The notes below the pieces were generated by a model, which ran no database searches, had not been told where the DNA came from, and saw only the letters and a program-made list of their open reading frames with translations. 64,000 nt of DNA, taken from assembly GCA_024695445.1 (NCBI GenBank), contig JAILIG010000133.1, forward strand, positions 1 to 64,000, written 5' to 3'. Position numbers and translations under genes: made by a program. This stretch comes from Oscillospiraceae bacterium (GTDB lineage: Bacteria; Bacillota; Clostridia; Oscillospirales; Ruminococcaceae). Of the stretch, positions 38,968-48,615 are shown piece after piece; within the stretch, counting starts at the first letter, position 1; each line of letters opens with the position of its first letter.

Positions 38968-39906
38968 ATGGGTTTTTCGGTCAGAGAGCTGTATAAGAAA
39001 TACGGCGAAAAAGTCGTTGTCGATCATCTGAGCTTTCAGATGGACGGCCCCGGCGTATATGCGCTGCTCGGCACGAACGGTGCGGGCAAAACCACCTCGA
39101 TCCGCATGATTCTGAATATGCTCGTCAAGGACGGCGGCACGGTCGAATGGAACGGCGGTCCCCTGACGCTGCAAACCTGCAATGTCGGCTATCTGCCGGA
39201 GGAGCGCGGCCTGTATCCGAAGAATACGCTGATGGATCAGCTGCTGTACTTCGCATCGCTGCGCGGCGTACCGCGTGCGGAGGCGAAAAAGCGCATCGCC
39301 TACTGGGGCGAGCGGCTGGAGGCGACGGAGTATCTCTTCCCGCCGGCAGAGCGCGGCAGAGCCGCAAAGCCGAAGAAGGCCGACCAGCTCTCCAAGGGCA
39401 ATCAGCAGAAGATTCAGCTGCTGCTCTCTCTGATTTCCGATCCGGAGCTGCTGATTCTCGATGAGCCGCTCTCCGGCCTCGATCCGGTCAACAGCGATAT
39501 TTTCAAGAGCGTCATTCACGAGGAGATCAGCAAGGGCAAATACCTCATCATGTCGAGCCACCAGATGGCGACGATCGAGGAATTCTGCACCGACCTGACC
39601 ATCATGAACCGCAGCAAGACTGTTTTGCAGGGCAATCTGGCCGAGATCAAGAAGAGCTACGGCCGGATCAACCTGTTTGTCAAGGCGGAGCAGGACATCC
39701 GTGCGGAGATCGAGGCGGCAGGCGTCACGATCCTCTCGGATGTGGGCTTCTCGTATCAGTGCCGCGTCACCGGCGAGGCGCAGGCGAACGGCCTGCTGAA
39801 AACGCTGGTCGAAAAGGGCGTGACGCTGATTGCCTTTGAGCTGCGCGAGCCGAGTCTGCATGAAATTTTCGTGGAAAAGGTGGGCGATGCACATGAAGAA
39901 CAGTAA
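38968..39906 (+). CDS. ABC transporter ATP-binding protein (NatA-like)
   Basis: LLGTNGAGKTTSIRMI; LSKGNQQKIQLLLSLISDPELLILDEPLSGLDP. Confidence 0.93.
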   Translation: MGFSVRELYKKYGEKVVVDHLSFQMDGPGVYALLGTNGAGKTTSIRMILNMLVKDGGTVEWNGGPLTLQTCNVGYLPEERGLYPKNTLMDQLLYFASLRGVPRAEAKKRIAYWGERLEATEYLFPPAERGRAAKPKKADQLSKGNQQKIQLLLSLISDPELLILDEPLSGLDPVNSDIFKSVIHEEISKGKYLIMSSHQMATIEEFCTDLTIMNRSKTVLQGNLAEIKKSYGRINLFVKAEQDIRAEIEAAGVTILSDVGFSYQCRVTGEAQANGLLKTLVEKGVTLIAFELREPSLHEIFVEKVGDAHEEQ

Positions 39907-41263
39907 GCTGCACGGCGCCGGAGCAGTGTTCCGCTACTCCATGCAGCAGCATTACAAGACGACCTCCATCCGCATTTTCCTGCTGGTGCTGTTCGTGCTT
40001 GCCGTTGCATCGTTCCCGCTGCTCAGCCTGACACGCGGCGGCGAGCGCGAGGTGGAGACCACTGCGATCACCAAAATTTATATCCGGGATGAGCTGGGTG
40101 CATTTCCGCTGGAGGACGCGGACATCCACGCGGATGCCCGGTTTGCGAATGCGGTCATCGTCCGGACCGGCATGGATGACAAGACCCTCGCCGAGACGCT
40201 CTCCAAGGAGCCGACCTCTGCGGCGGCGGTCATCGGCGTCGATCAGAAGCTGACGGGCAGCTTCATCATCCGCGGGCTCTACGGCGAAAAGGGCTCCGTC
40301 GGTTCCGCCGACCTGCACACGCTGAACAATGTGCTCGAGGAGGCGCTGAACAAGGCCCGGATGCGCACGCTGAATGTGGATCCCGCGAGCGCCGAGATGC
40401 TCGGAAAGCGGGCGGTCACCCGCGTCCAGACGGTGAAGGACTACACCGAGGGCAGCGGACAGTTTGACACCGGCGCCCACATGATCGTCAACCTGTTCTA
40501 TTCGTATTTTGTCCTGATTCTCGCCATGCTGTCGATGAGCTACATCTTCCAGCTCTGCATGGAGGAGAAGGTTTCCAAGCTCGTCGAGTCGCTGATGGTC
40601 AGCGTGTCCCCGACGGCGCTGCTGGTCGGCAAGGTGCTGGCCGTGACCTGCTTCATCTTCATCGGCCTCGGCATTGTGGCGGGCGGTCTGGTGATTTCGT
40701 ATTTCATTGCGCGGCAGATGGGCGATGTGAGCTTCATCCGCGAGGGCTTTATAAAGACATTTGAATTTGATCCGACCGCACTGCATCTGCACCTGGGCTC
40801 GGTGCTGCTGATCGTCGTCTGCGTGCTGACGGCCTATCTGATCTGTGCCGCATACAGCGCGATCGTCGGCTCCTGCTGCTCGAAGTCCGAGGACACGCAG
40901 CACGCAAGCCTTGCCGTGGTGCTGCTCGTGCTGACCGGCTACATGGTCACGACCTTCGTCCCGCTCATGGAGAGCGATGCGGCAACGGTCTTTATCTCGC
41001 TGTTCCCGTTCACAGGTCTGTTTGCGGCGCTGCCGAACTATATCAGCGGTGCGATTACGCTGCCGGTTCTGATCGCCTCGCTGGTGATCCAGCTGATTAC
41101 GGCCTATCTGCTGGCGCGGCTGGCGGGTACTGTTTACCGCATGATGCTGCTGTACCGCGGCGGCGTGCCGAAGCCGAAGCAGCTCGTGAAGATGCTGCGG
41201 GAGCACCGTGCTGCCGAGAAGGCGGCTGCCGGAAAGGAGGCCAATCATGGAAATGAAGCGTAA
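39893..41263 (+). CDS. ABC transporter permease (NatB-like)
   Basis: MSYIFQLCMEEKVSKLVESLMVSVSPTALLVGKVLAVT. Confidence 0.88.
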   Translation: MKNSKLHGAGAVFRYSMQQHYKTTSIRIFLLVLFVLAVASFPLLSLTRGGEREVETTAITKIYIRDELGAFPLEDADIHADARFANAVIVRTGMDDKTLAETLSKEPTSAAAVIGVDQKLTGSFIIRGLYGEKGSVGSADLHTLNNVLEEALNKARMRTLNVDPASAEMLGKRAVTRVQTVKDYTEGSGQFDTGAHMIVNLFYSYFVLILAMLSMSYIFQLCMEEKVSKLVESLMVSVSPTALLVGKVLAVTCFIFIGLGIVAGGLVISYFIARQMGDVSFIREGFIKTFEFDPTALHLHLGSVLLIVVCVLTAYLICAAYSAIVGSCCSKSEDTQHASLAVVLLVLTGYMVTTFVPLMESDAATVFISLFPFTGLFAALPNYISGAITLPVLIASLVIQLITAYLLARLAGTVYRMMLLYRGGVPKPKQLVKMLREHRAAEKAAAGKEANHGNEA

Positions 41264-42629
41264 TCCGCTTTCCGGTACCGGAAAGGTCTTTGCCTTTACG
41301 CTGAAGCAGATGTGCGCGGCAAAGAGCTGGATCATTACGACGGTTATTCTGGCGCTGCTGCTGCTCTGCGGCATTCCGCTGCTGCTCTGGGCGACGACAT
41401 CCTCCGCCGACAAGAAGCCGGAGGAGAAGGACGGCAAGGCGCAGATCAAGACGGTTCTGGTCTGTGACGAGACCGAGGGCACCGCAGATTACAGTCTGCT
41501 GAAGGACCTCGGCTACGAGAAGCTCGACTATCAGACGGCTGACACGATGGACGCGGCAGTCAGTGGCATCAAGGATGCGGACAGCACGGTCATCCTGCGC
41601 GTGACCAAGCCCGACGACAGCTTCCTGCTGACGGTATACCTGCCGGACAAAACGGAGCTTTCGCGCAGCACGGCGCGCAGCTTTGTCTCCTTTGTCGAGA
41701 GCAATTTCAAGTCCCTGCTGATGCAGAAGGCGAACCTTGAGGAGACGCAGATCGCGGCGCTTTCCGTTCCGGTTTCCACCGAGACCGAGGCACTCTCCGG
41801 GGAGAATGACGCGGACGACGGCGGCAAGGACGACAGCGGCATCCTGGAGATGCTGGTCGATTTCGCCGTGCCGTTCATGACGCTGATGCTGCTGTATATG
41901 ATGGTCATGCTCTACGGACAGGCGATGTCCAATACCGTCATGGCCGAGAAGAACTCCAAGCTGATCGAGACGATCCTGACAGCCGTGCATCCGTTTGCAC
42001 TGATGTTCGGCAAGCTGCTCGCAACGGCGACGGCGGCGGTCATCCAGCTGCTGATCTGGCTCGGCTGCCTGCTGGGCGGCGCCTTCGGCGGCGCGTTCCT
42101 CGTCAAGCAGTCGGTTTCCAATCCGGACAGCCAGACCGTGCAGATGCTGGATGCGGTCATGGAGAACAGATCGCTGTTCTCGGTTTCCGGCATTATCCTA
42201 GCCGTCCTGCTGATCGCACTGGGCTTTTTGCTGTATCTCTCGCTCGGCGCGATTTCCGGCGCACTGGCCTCCAAGACCGAGGATCTCAGCAAGACGCAGA
42301 TCGTCTTTGCGCTGGTGCTGGTCGTCAGCTTCTTCCTCTGCCTCGGGAACACATCGGATGCCGCGTCCGAGACGCAGGGAATGTTCTCGCAGGCGGCGTG
42401 GCTCCGGTACTGCCCGTTTACGGCGGTGCTGATCGTGCCGAGCAAGCTGCTTGTCGGCAAGCTGGGCGCGGCGGAGATCGCCGGTTCGTTCTTCTGCATG
42501 ATCGCGGGTGTCGTGATCCTGATTGCGGTGGCAGCGGCAATCTACAAGCTGCTCGTGCTCTACCGCGGTACGCCCCCGACGCCGAAGAAGCTGCTCGAAA
42601 TGGCAAAGCAGAACCGTCCTGCAAAATAA
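41247..42629 (+). CDS. ABC transporter permease (NatB-like), second subunit
   Basis: YGQAMSNTVMAEKNSKLIETILTAVHPFALMFGKLLATA. Confidence 0.88.
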   Translation: MEMKRNPLSGTGKVFAFTLKQMCAAKSWIITTVILALLLLCGIPLLLWATTSSADKKPEEKDGKAQIKTVLVCDETEGTADYSLLKDLGYEKLDYQTADTMDAAVSGIKDADSTVILRVTKPDDSFLLTVYLPDKTELSRSTARSFVSFVESNFKSLLMQKANLEETQIAALSVPVSTETEALSGENDADDGGKDDSGILEMLVDFAVPFMTLMLLYMMVMLYGQAMSNTVMAEKNSKLIETILTAVHPFALMFGKLLATATAAVIQLLIWLGCLLGGAFGGAFLVKQSVSNPDSQTVQMLDAVMENRSLFSVSGIILAVLLIALGFLLYLSLGAISGALASKTEDLSKTQIVFALVLVVSFFLCLGNTSDAASETQGMFSQAAWLRYCPFTAVLIVPSKLLVGKLGAAEIAGSFFCMIAGVVILIAVAAAIYKLLVLYRGTPPTPKKLLEMAKQNRPAK

Positions 42630-42816
42630 CAGACGGGAAGGGCGCTGCCGCGGAAACCTGCGGCGGCGTCCGCTGTCATGATTCTGCAATCAGACTGTCA
42701 CAAACATTTCACTTGACATTTTCCGCGTGAGTGTGTATAATGAGGGCAGGGTATACGAGAGTGTCCGGCTCTGAACCGGACGGATATGCGCGGAAGATAC
42801 GACCTGAAAGGAGCCT

Positions 42817-43644
42817 ATGGCGATGAAACATGAAAAGAAAATCCTTGCGCTGCTGCTGGCGGCGGTACTGACGGTGCCGGCCTTCTCCTGCAGCAAGAAC
42901 GGAAGCTCCCAGACCGCGGAGCCGAAGAATAGCGAGACCATCCCGCTCAACACCGATAACGACAAGAACATCAAGATGGACTTTGTCTTTAAAGAGGTGG
43001 AGGCGCAGGCCGCCAATGACGAGACCGAGCCGGTGCAGTCGATCGTGACCGGCGAGAACGGCTCGCTCTATGTGCAGAAGACGGACATCAACCACAAGCC
43101 CGTCACGCAGGAAAACGGCGATCCCGCAACCGAGATCTACACCGGCACGACGCTGGCGACCAAGGTGCCGGGCCCGGAGTATACGCCGAGCTACAAGACC
43201 TATTTCTCCATGTGGATCGACATGACGCAGAAGGCGGACTTCATCTTTGACGGCGAGTTCCTGACCTTCGATGTGAAGATCAGCGAGGACGCAAAGGACG
43301 GCGTGTATCCGATCCAGATTTACAGAGACGACATCTCGAACTACGAAGGCGAGACGCTGAAGGTCACGAAGAATCCGGGCTATATCTGCGTCAACACCGA
43401 GGCACCGAACCCGGAGAACCAGGTCGGCGCCGGACTGACTCTGAACGGCGATGTGGTCAGCGGAAAGCCGGGCGAGACGGTCAAATTCACGATCAAGGCG
43501 CAGAACAATCCGGGCTTTGTCGGATTCCGCCTGTGGATGAGCTATGACGCGAACATCTTTAAGATCACGCGTGCAAACGCCGGCAAGGACTTCCCGACCA
43601 CGGCAAGCCTCGACGGCAGAACGGTTTCCGGCACGAACAGCTGA
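42817..43644 (+). CDS. Putative lipoprotein with cohesin-like segments
   Basis: Signal LALLLAAVLTVPAFSC; FLTFDVKISEDAKDGVYPIQI (cohesin C-half-like) then GKPGETVKFTIKAQNNPGFVGFRLWMSYDANIFKITRANAG (cohesin N-half-like). Confidence 0.65.
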   Translation: MAMKHEKKILALLLAAVLTVPAFSCSKNGSSQTAEPKNSETIPLNTDNDKNIKMDFVFKEVEAQAANDETEPVQSIVTGENGSLYVQKTDINHKPVTQENGDPATEIYTGTTLATKVPGPEYTPSYKTYFSMWIDMTQKADFIFDGEFLTFDVKISEDAKDGVYPIQIYRDDISNYEGETLKVTKNPGYICVNTEAPNPENQVGAGLTLNGDVVSGKPGETVKFTIKAQNNPGFVGFRLWMSYDANIFKITRANAGKDFPTTASLDGRTVSGTNS

Positions 43645-43665
43645 GAGCCGCATCATAAGACTGAG

Positions 43666-43710
43666 ACAGAACCGGTGCTGCATTTTTTGCGGCGCCGGCT
43701 CTGTTTTTAT
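43666..43710 (+). terminator. Intrinsic terminator
   Basis: cagaaccggtgctgc attttttg cggcgccggctctg ttttta. Confidence 0.75.
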
Positions 43711-43731
43711 TGCAGACTGCGCCCGGCAGAG

Positions 43732-43925
43732 CCGGGTTCCATTGATCTAAAGCGCTCCGGCAGCGAAGCGGGAAACTGTATGTCTGCTTCTCTGCGGCAG
43801 AACCTTGCAGAAAGCGAAATCAAAAGCGAATGCGCGGGGCTTGGGGCGAAGCCCCATTCAGAATCATCCGCGCAGCGGATACCACAATTCCGCATTCCGA
43901 ATTTCGCATTCAAAAAACTACTCAC
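43732..43925 (+). repeat. Dispersed intergenic repeat family A, copy 2
   Basis: cattgatctaaagcgctccggcagcgaag...aaactgtatgtctgcttctctgcggcagaacc; aligns with minus strand 16740-16955. Confidence 0.7.
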
Positions 43926-44239
43926 TCCTAACTGCTCGCTCCTCACTTTCCAGCCACACCGCCACTTCGCCACTGTATAATAAGCGGCGGCCTGACAGGA
44001 TACGGGGATTTGGAATGGCGTTCTGCACAGTTTCTGATGAAAAAACGGGCGGAATTTCTGCACCGGCTCTGCGCGGCGGACTTGAAAAATCGGCGAAAAT
44101 GTGATATAATAGATAGGCACTTCGCACGGAACGGCATCGCCGCCCGGCTCTGTACGCGGAAAACGCGGCAGTTGCGGCTGATCCTGATGCCCTCCGGAGG
44201 TCAAAACCAAATTTATTTTTTTCAAGGAGGATCTACCCC

Positions 44240-44989
44240 ATGAGCGTTGTATCCATGAAACAGCTTCTCGAAGCGGGCGTCCACTTCGGTCATCAGACCC
44301 GTCGCTGGAACCCCAAAATGGCTCCGTATATCTTTACGGAGCGCAACGGCATCTACATTATCGACCTGCAGAAGACGGTCCGCAAGCTGGAGGAGGCCTA
44401 TGCCTTCATCCGTGAGCTGTCCGCTTCCGGCAAGTCCGTTCTCTTCGTCGGTACGAAGAAGCAGGCTGCGGATTCCATCCGCGAGGAGGCACTCCGCTCC
44501 GGCTCTTACTTCGTCAATGCCCGCTGGCTCGGCGGTATGATGACGAACTACAAGACCATCCAGCAGCGCATCAAGCGTCTGGAGCAGCTCCACGCGATGG
44601 AAGCGGACGGCACCTTCAATCTGCTCCCGAAGAAGGAAGTCGCAAAGCTGTCCCTCGAAATCGAAAAGCTCGAAAAGTTCCTCGGCGGCATCAAGGGTAT
44701 GAAGAGCCTGCCGGGCGCACTCTTCATCGTCGATCCGCGCAAGGAGAAGATCGCAGTCGCAGAGGCAAAGCGTCTTTGCATCCCGATCGTCGCAATCGTG
44801 GACACCAACTGCGATCCGGATGATGTGGACTATGTCATCCCCGGCAACGACGACGCAATCCGTGCGGTCAAGCTGATTGCCGGCACAATCGCAAATGCCG
44901 TCATCGAAGGCAGACAGGGCGCAGACGCACAGGCTCAGGAGGAGACCGCTGCTGCTGAGGAAGCCGCTGCCGAGACTGCCGCTGAATAA
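44240..44989 (+). CDS. rpsB: 30S ribosomal protein S2
   Basis: [41 protein letters not shown]. Confidence 0.98.
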   Translation: MSVVSMKQLLEAGVHFGHQTRRWNPKMAPYIFTERNGIYIIDLQKTVRKLEEAYAFIRELSASGKSVLFVGTKKQAADSIREEALRSGSYFVNARWLGGMMTNYKTIQQRIKRLEQLHAMEADGTFNLLPKKEVAKLSLEIEKLEKFLGGIKGMKSLPGALFIVDPRKEKIAVAEAKRLCIPIVAIVDTNCDPDDVDYVIPGNDDAIRAVKLIAGTIANAVIEGRQGADAQAQEETAAAEEAAAETAAE

Positions 44990-45007
44990 GAAAGAGAGGA
45001 ACGGAAT

Positions 45008-45931
45008 ATGGCAAACTTTACTGCAAAAGATGTCAATGATCTGCGCAAGTCCACCGGCGTCGGCCTGATGGACTGCAAGAAGGCGCTGACCGAGGCGGAC
45101 GGCGATGTCGAGAAGGCAATCGTCATCCTGCGTGAAAAGGGCCTTGCCAACCAGGCAAAGAAGGCAGACCGCATCGCGGCCGAGGGCGCTGTCATCGCCG
45201 TGACCAACGCGGACCACACCGCCGGCGCAATCGTCGAGGTCAACTCCGAGACCGACTTCGTCGCACAGAACGAGGAGTTCGTCGGCTTCTGCGAAGGCCT
45301 CGCACAGACCGTTCTGACCGAGAACCCCGCCGATCTCGATGCGCTGAAGGCTGCCAAGTTCAACGGCACCGCAGCAACCGTCGAGGAGGCACTGCAGGAG
45401 ATCTTCCTGAAGTTCCGCGAGAACCTCCAGATCCGCCGCTTTGCCCGCGTCGAGGGCATCGTCAAGGAGTATGTCCACTTCAATAAGAAGGAAGGCGTGC
45501 TCGTCGCCGCTGCCTGCGAGGCAGGCGCAACCGACGCCGTTCTGGAGTGCCTGAACGATGTCGCGCTGCAGGCGGACGCCATGAAGGCCACCTACCTGAC
45601 AAAGGACGAGGTTCCGGCCGCAACGATCGAGCAGGAGAAGCAGATCGTCATGGCACAGATGGCAGACGACCCGAAGATGGCTTCCAAGCCTGAGCAGGTT
45701 CGCGCCAAGATCGCAGAGGGCAAGCTCGGCGTGTACTACAAGGACAACTGCCTGCTCTGCCAGGAGTTCGTCAGAGGCGAGGGCGAGTCGGTTGAGCAGT
45801 ATGTCAACGCCTGTGCCAAGAAGGTCGGCAGCCCGATCACGGTCAAGAGCTTCGTCCGCTTCATCTGCGGCGAGGGCATCGAGAAGCGTGTGGACGATTT
45901 CGCAGGTGAAATCGCAAGTATGCTGAAATAA
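45008..45931 (+). CDS. tsf: Elongation factor Ts
   Basis: KDVNDLRKSTGVGLMDCKKALTEADGDVEKAIVILREKG. Confidence 0.98.
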   Translation: MANFTAKDVNDLRKSTGVGLMDCKKALTEADGDVEKAIVILREKGLANQAKKADRIAAEGAVIAVTNADHTAGAIVEVNSETDFVAQNEEFVGFCEGLAQTVLTENPADLDALKAAKFNGTAATVEEALQEIFLKFRENLQIRRFARVEGIVKEYVHFNKKEGVLVAAACEAGATDAVLECLNDVALQADAMKATYLTKDEVPAATIEQEKQIVMAQMADDPKMASKPEQVRAKIAEGKLGVYYKDNCLLCQEFVRGEGESVEQYVNACAKKVGSPITVKSFVRFICGEGIEKRVDDFAGEIASMLK

Positions 45932-45943
45932 GGTATCATCTCA

Positions 45944-45973
45944 CCTGTCGCGGGGCTTCCTGCGGCAGGTGAA
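45944..45973 (+). terminator. Probable terminator hairpin after tsf
   Basis: cacctgtcgc ggggcttcct gcggcaggtg. Confidence 0.6.
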
Positions 45974-46277
45974 CTTGTATCAATCTTTTCTTCTGTGCCG
46001 GCGGATTTTCGGGTAAACCGTCTCACATTTGGTTTTATATTGCCTACTTTTTGCAAGATAATCCAAAACTGTCGGATTGTCAGTTGGAAAATGCGCGATT
46101 GGTCATAAAGATGATACAAAAAGTCATTGCTTTTTCTGCTCAATTCAGTTAAGATATAAGTGGCATAATGTGATGATGAAGGGTGAAGGGGACATTCTGC
46201 ATCACAGACGCGGAGCTTCGGAGTTTCGGTTCCGGAATCCGCAATGCACACCAAAACAAGATTTTTGGAGGAGTATG

Positions 46278-47096
46278 AACATGAAAAAATCAAAACTGAT
46301 TTCCGGCATCATGGCTCTGACCATGGCGGTTTCCGGCATGAGCTTCAGTGCCAGCGCAGCCGATGTTGGAGTCAAGGTTGGCTCCGCAACGAAGGATCCG
46401 GGCGAGACCTTCCGCATTGATGTTGATCTGTCCGGTGTGCCGTCCAGCGGCCTGAATGCGGTTGACTTCGCAATCAGCTACGATTCTTCGCTCATCGACA
46501 TCACCGATGTCAGCGCAGGCAGCATTATCGGCACCAGCGCTGCTTCGGCAGAGGGCTCTGACCTCGGCAAGACCGTGTTCAACTGGAACAAGGTGAACGG
46601 CCAGGTCGTCATTGTCTACGCAACGGGCGCAGACACCTCGAGCTGGATCAAGTCCAGCGGCACTTTTGCGACGATCAGCGGCACGGTTGCTTCCACCGCT
46701 GCGAAGGGTTCCGTTGCGGACCTGAAGGTCGTTGCTGTCAAGCGCCCGGACTATCCGGACGGCGCAGACAACACCTCGATTATTTTCTCTGCTGCGGCAG
46801 ATTCCGTCACCGATTACACGGCTGCACCGACCAACGGCGCAATTCAGATCGGCGAGGAGGAGACTGATCCGCCCGCAAAGAAGATGATCGGCGATGTGGA
46901 CTGCAGCGGCGATGTCAAGATCGCTGACGCGGTTCTGCTGGCCCGTTATGTTGCTGAAGACAATGTCAATGTCACGGCACAGGGCAAGATCAACGCTGAC
47001 TGCTTCGATGCAGGCGACGGCAAGCTGACCTCTGACGATATCGCATCCCTGCTGAAGTATCTGGCAGGTGCAGTCAGAGAACTTCCGGAGACCTGA
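46278..47096 (+). CDS. Cellulosomal adaptor scaffoldin-like protein: signal peptide, one cohesin, C-terminal dockerin
   Basis: Cohesin: VKVGSATKDPGETFRIDVDLSGVPSSGLNAVDFAISYDSSLIDITDVSAG; dockerin: GDVDCSGDVKIADAVLLARYVAED...INADCFDAGDGKLTSDDIASLLKYLAG. Confidence 0.9.
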   Translation, partial: NMKKSKLISGIMALTMAVSGMSFSASAADVGVKVGSATKDPGETFRIDVDLSGVPSSGLNAVDFAISYDSSLIDITDVSAGSIIGTSAASAEGSDLGKTVFNWNKVNGQVVIVYATGADTSSWIKSSGTFATISGTVASTAAKGSVADLKVVAVKRPDYPDGADNTSIIFSAAADSVTDYTAAPTNGAIQIGEEETDPPAKKMIGDVDCSGDVKIADAVLLARYVAEDNVNVTAQGKINADCFDAGDGKLTSDDIASLLKYLAGAVRELPET

Positions 47097-47119
47097 TTTC
47101 CGAACTCCATAGTATGACG

Positions 47120-47190
47120 CAGAGGGCGTGTCCGTTTGGATGCGCCCTCTCTCTGCTTGGCGGGCAGTGCCCGCTGCCCGCCTTTTTTCA
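47120..47190 (+). terminator. Tandem terminator-like hairpins
   Basis: agagggcg..cgccctct and ggcgggca gtgcccgc tgcccgcc tttttt. Confidence 0.75.
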
Positions 47191-47285
47191 AAAAAAGGGC
47201 TTGCATCCTGGCACGATATATGGTATAATATAATGTAAGCGCCCAACAGAGACTTGTGGGCAGAATACCGAAAGGATGAAGAAAA

Positions 47286-48539
47286 ATGTTTAGTGATTTG
47301 ATGGACACCATTGGGTTTGTCTCACAGTATGATGCTGAAGTCGCTGCGGCAATGCAGTCTGAGCTGGCGCGTCAGAGACGGAATCTGGAGCTGATTGCAA
47401 GCGAAAATATCGTTTCGCCGGCTGTCATGGCCGCTATGGGCTCCGTGCTGACCAATAAGTATGCTGAGGGTTACAGCGGCAAGCGTTACTACGGCGGCTG
47501 TGAATGCGTCGATATCGTCGAGGACATCGCAGTGGAGCGCGCAAAGCAGCTCTTCGGCGCAAAGTTTGCCAATGTGCAGGCGCACTCCGGTTCGCAGGCA
47601 AATACTGCTGTGTATTTTGCGCTGCTCCAGCCGGGCGACACCGTGCTCGGCATGAGCCTGGCACACGGCGGCCACCTGACGCATGGTTCTCCCGTCAACC
47701 TCTCCGGCAAATATTTCAACTTCATCTCCTACGGTCTGGGCGATGATGAATATATCGACTACGACAAGGTTGAGGCGCTCGCAAAGGAGCATCAGCCGAA
47801 GCTGATCGTGGCCGGCGCTTCCGCGTATCCGAGAGCCATCGACTTCACCCGCCTCGCGGAAATCGCACATTCCGTCGGCGCAATGCTCATGGTCGATATG
47901 GCACATATTGCCGGTCTGGTTGCAGCCGGTCTGCACCAGTCTCCGGTCGGCGTGGCCGATGTCGTCACCACCACCACCCACAAGACGCTCCGCGGTCCGC
48001 GCGGCGGCCTGATTCTCACGAATGACGAGGAAATTGCCAAGAAGATCAACAAGGCGATCTTCCCCGGCATCCAGGGCGGCCCGCTGATGCATGTCATCGC
48101 GGCAAAGGCTGTCTGCTTCGGCGAGGCATTGAAGCCGGAGTTCAAGGCATATCAGAAACAGGTCACGGACAATGCACAGGCGCTCGCAAAGGGCCTGCTC
48201 AGCAGAGGCTTCGACCTCGTTTCCGGCGGCACGGACAATCACCTGATGCTCGTCGATCTCCGCCCGGTTCACATCACCGGCAAGGAGCTGGAGCACAGAC
48301 TCGATGAGGTCTATATCACGGTCAACAAGAACGCAATCCCGAACGATCCGGAGAAGCCGTCCGTTACGAGCGGCATCCGCGTCGGTACGCCGGCCGTCAC
48401 GAGCCGCGGTCTGGTCACCGAGGATATGGAGAAAATTGCGGAGTTTATGTTCCTCGCTGCAACGCAGTTCGAGACCAAGGCGGACGAGATCCGCGAGGGC
48501 GTCAACGCACTGTGCGCGAAGTACCCGCTTTACGAGTGA
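47286..48539 (+). CDS. glyA: Serine hydroxymethyltransferase
   Basis: [66 protein letters not shown]. Confidence 0.98.
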   Translation: MFSDLMDTIGFVSQYDAEVAAAMQSELARQRRNLELIASENIVSPAVMAAMGSVLTNKYAEGYSGKRYYGGCECVDIVEDIAVERAKQLFGAKFANVQAHSGSQANTAVYFALLQPGDTVLGMSLAHGGHLTHGSPVNLSGKYFNFISYGLGDDEYIDYDKVEALAKEHQPKLIVAGASAYPRAIDFTRLAEIAHSVGAMLMVDMAHIAGLVAAGLHQSPVGVADVVTTTTHKTLRGPRGGLILTNDEEIAKKINKAIFPGIQGGPLMHVIAAKAVCFGEALKPEFKAYQKQVTDNAQALAKGLLSRGFDLVSGGTDNHLMLVDLRPVHITGKELEHRLDEVYITVNKNAIPNDPEKPSVTSGIRVGTPAVTSRGLVTEDMEKIAEFMFLAATQFETKADEIREGVNALCAKYPLYE

Positions 48540-48615
48540 TTGATTGTAGGATAATAATGCCGAAGCAGGACAGTCGATGTCCTGCTTTTGGCGTGTTTGG
48601 AGGCTTTCTGAGATC

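Noticed and set aside
47200-47285. Riboswitch (e.g. THF or glycine class) upstream of glyA
   Set aside because: Leader after tataatataat is only ~50 nt and shows no recognisable riboswitch core.
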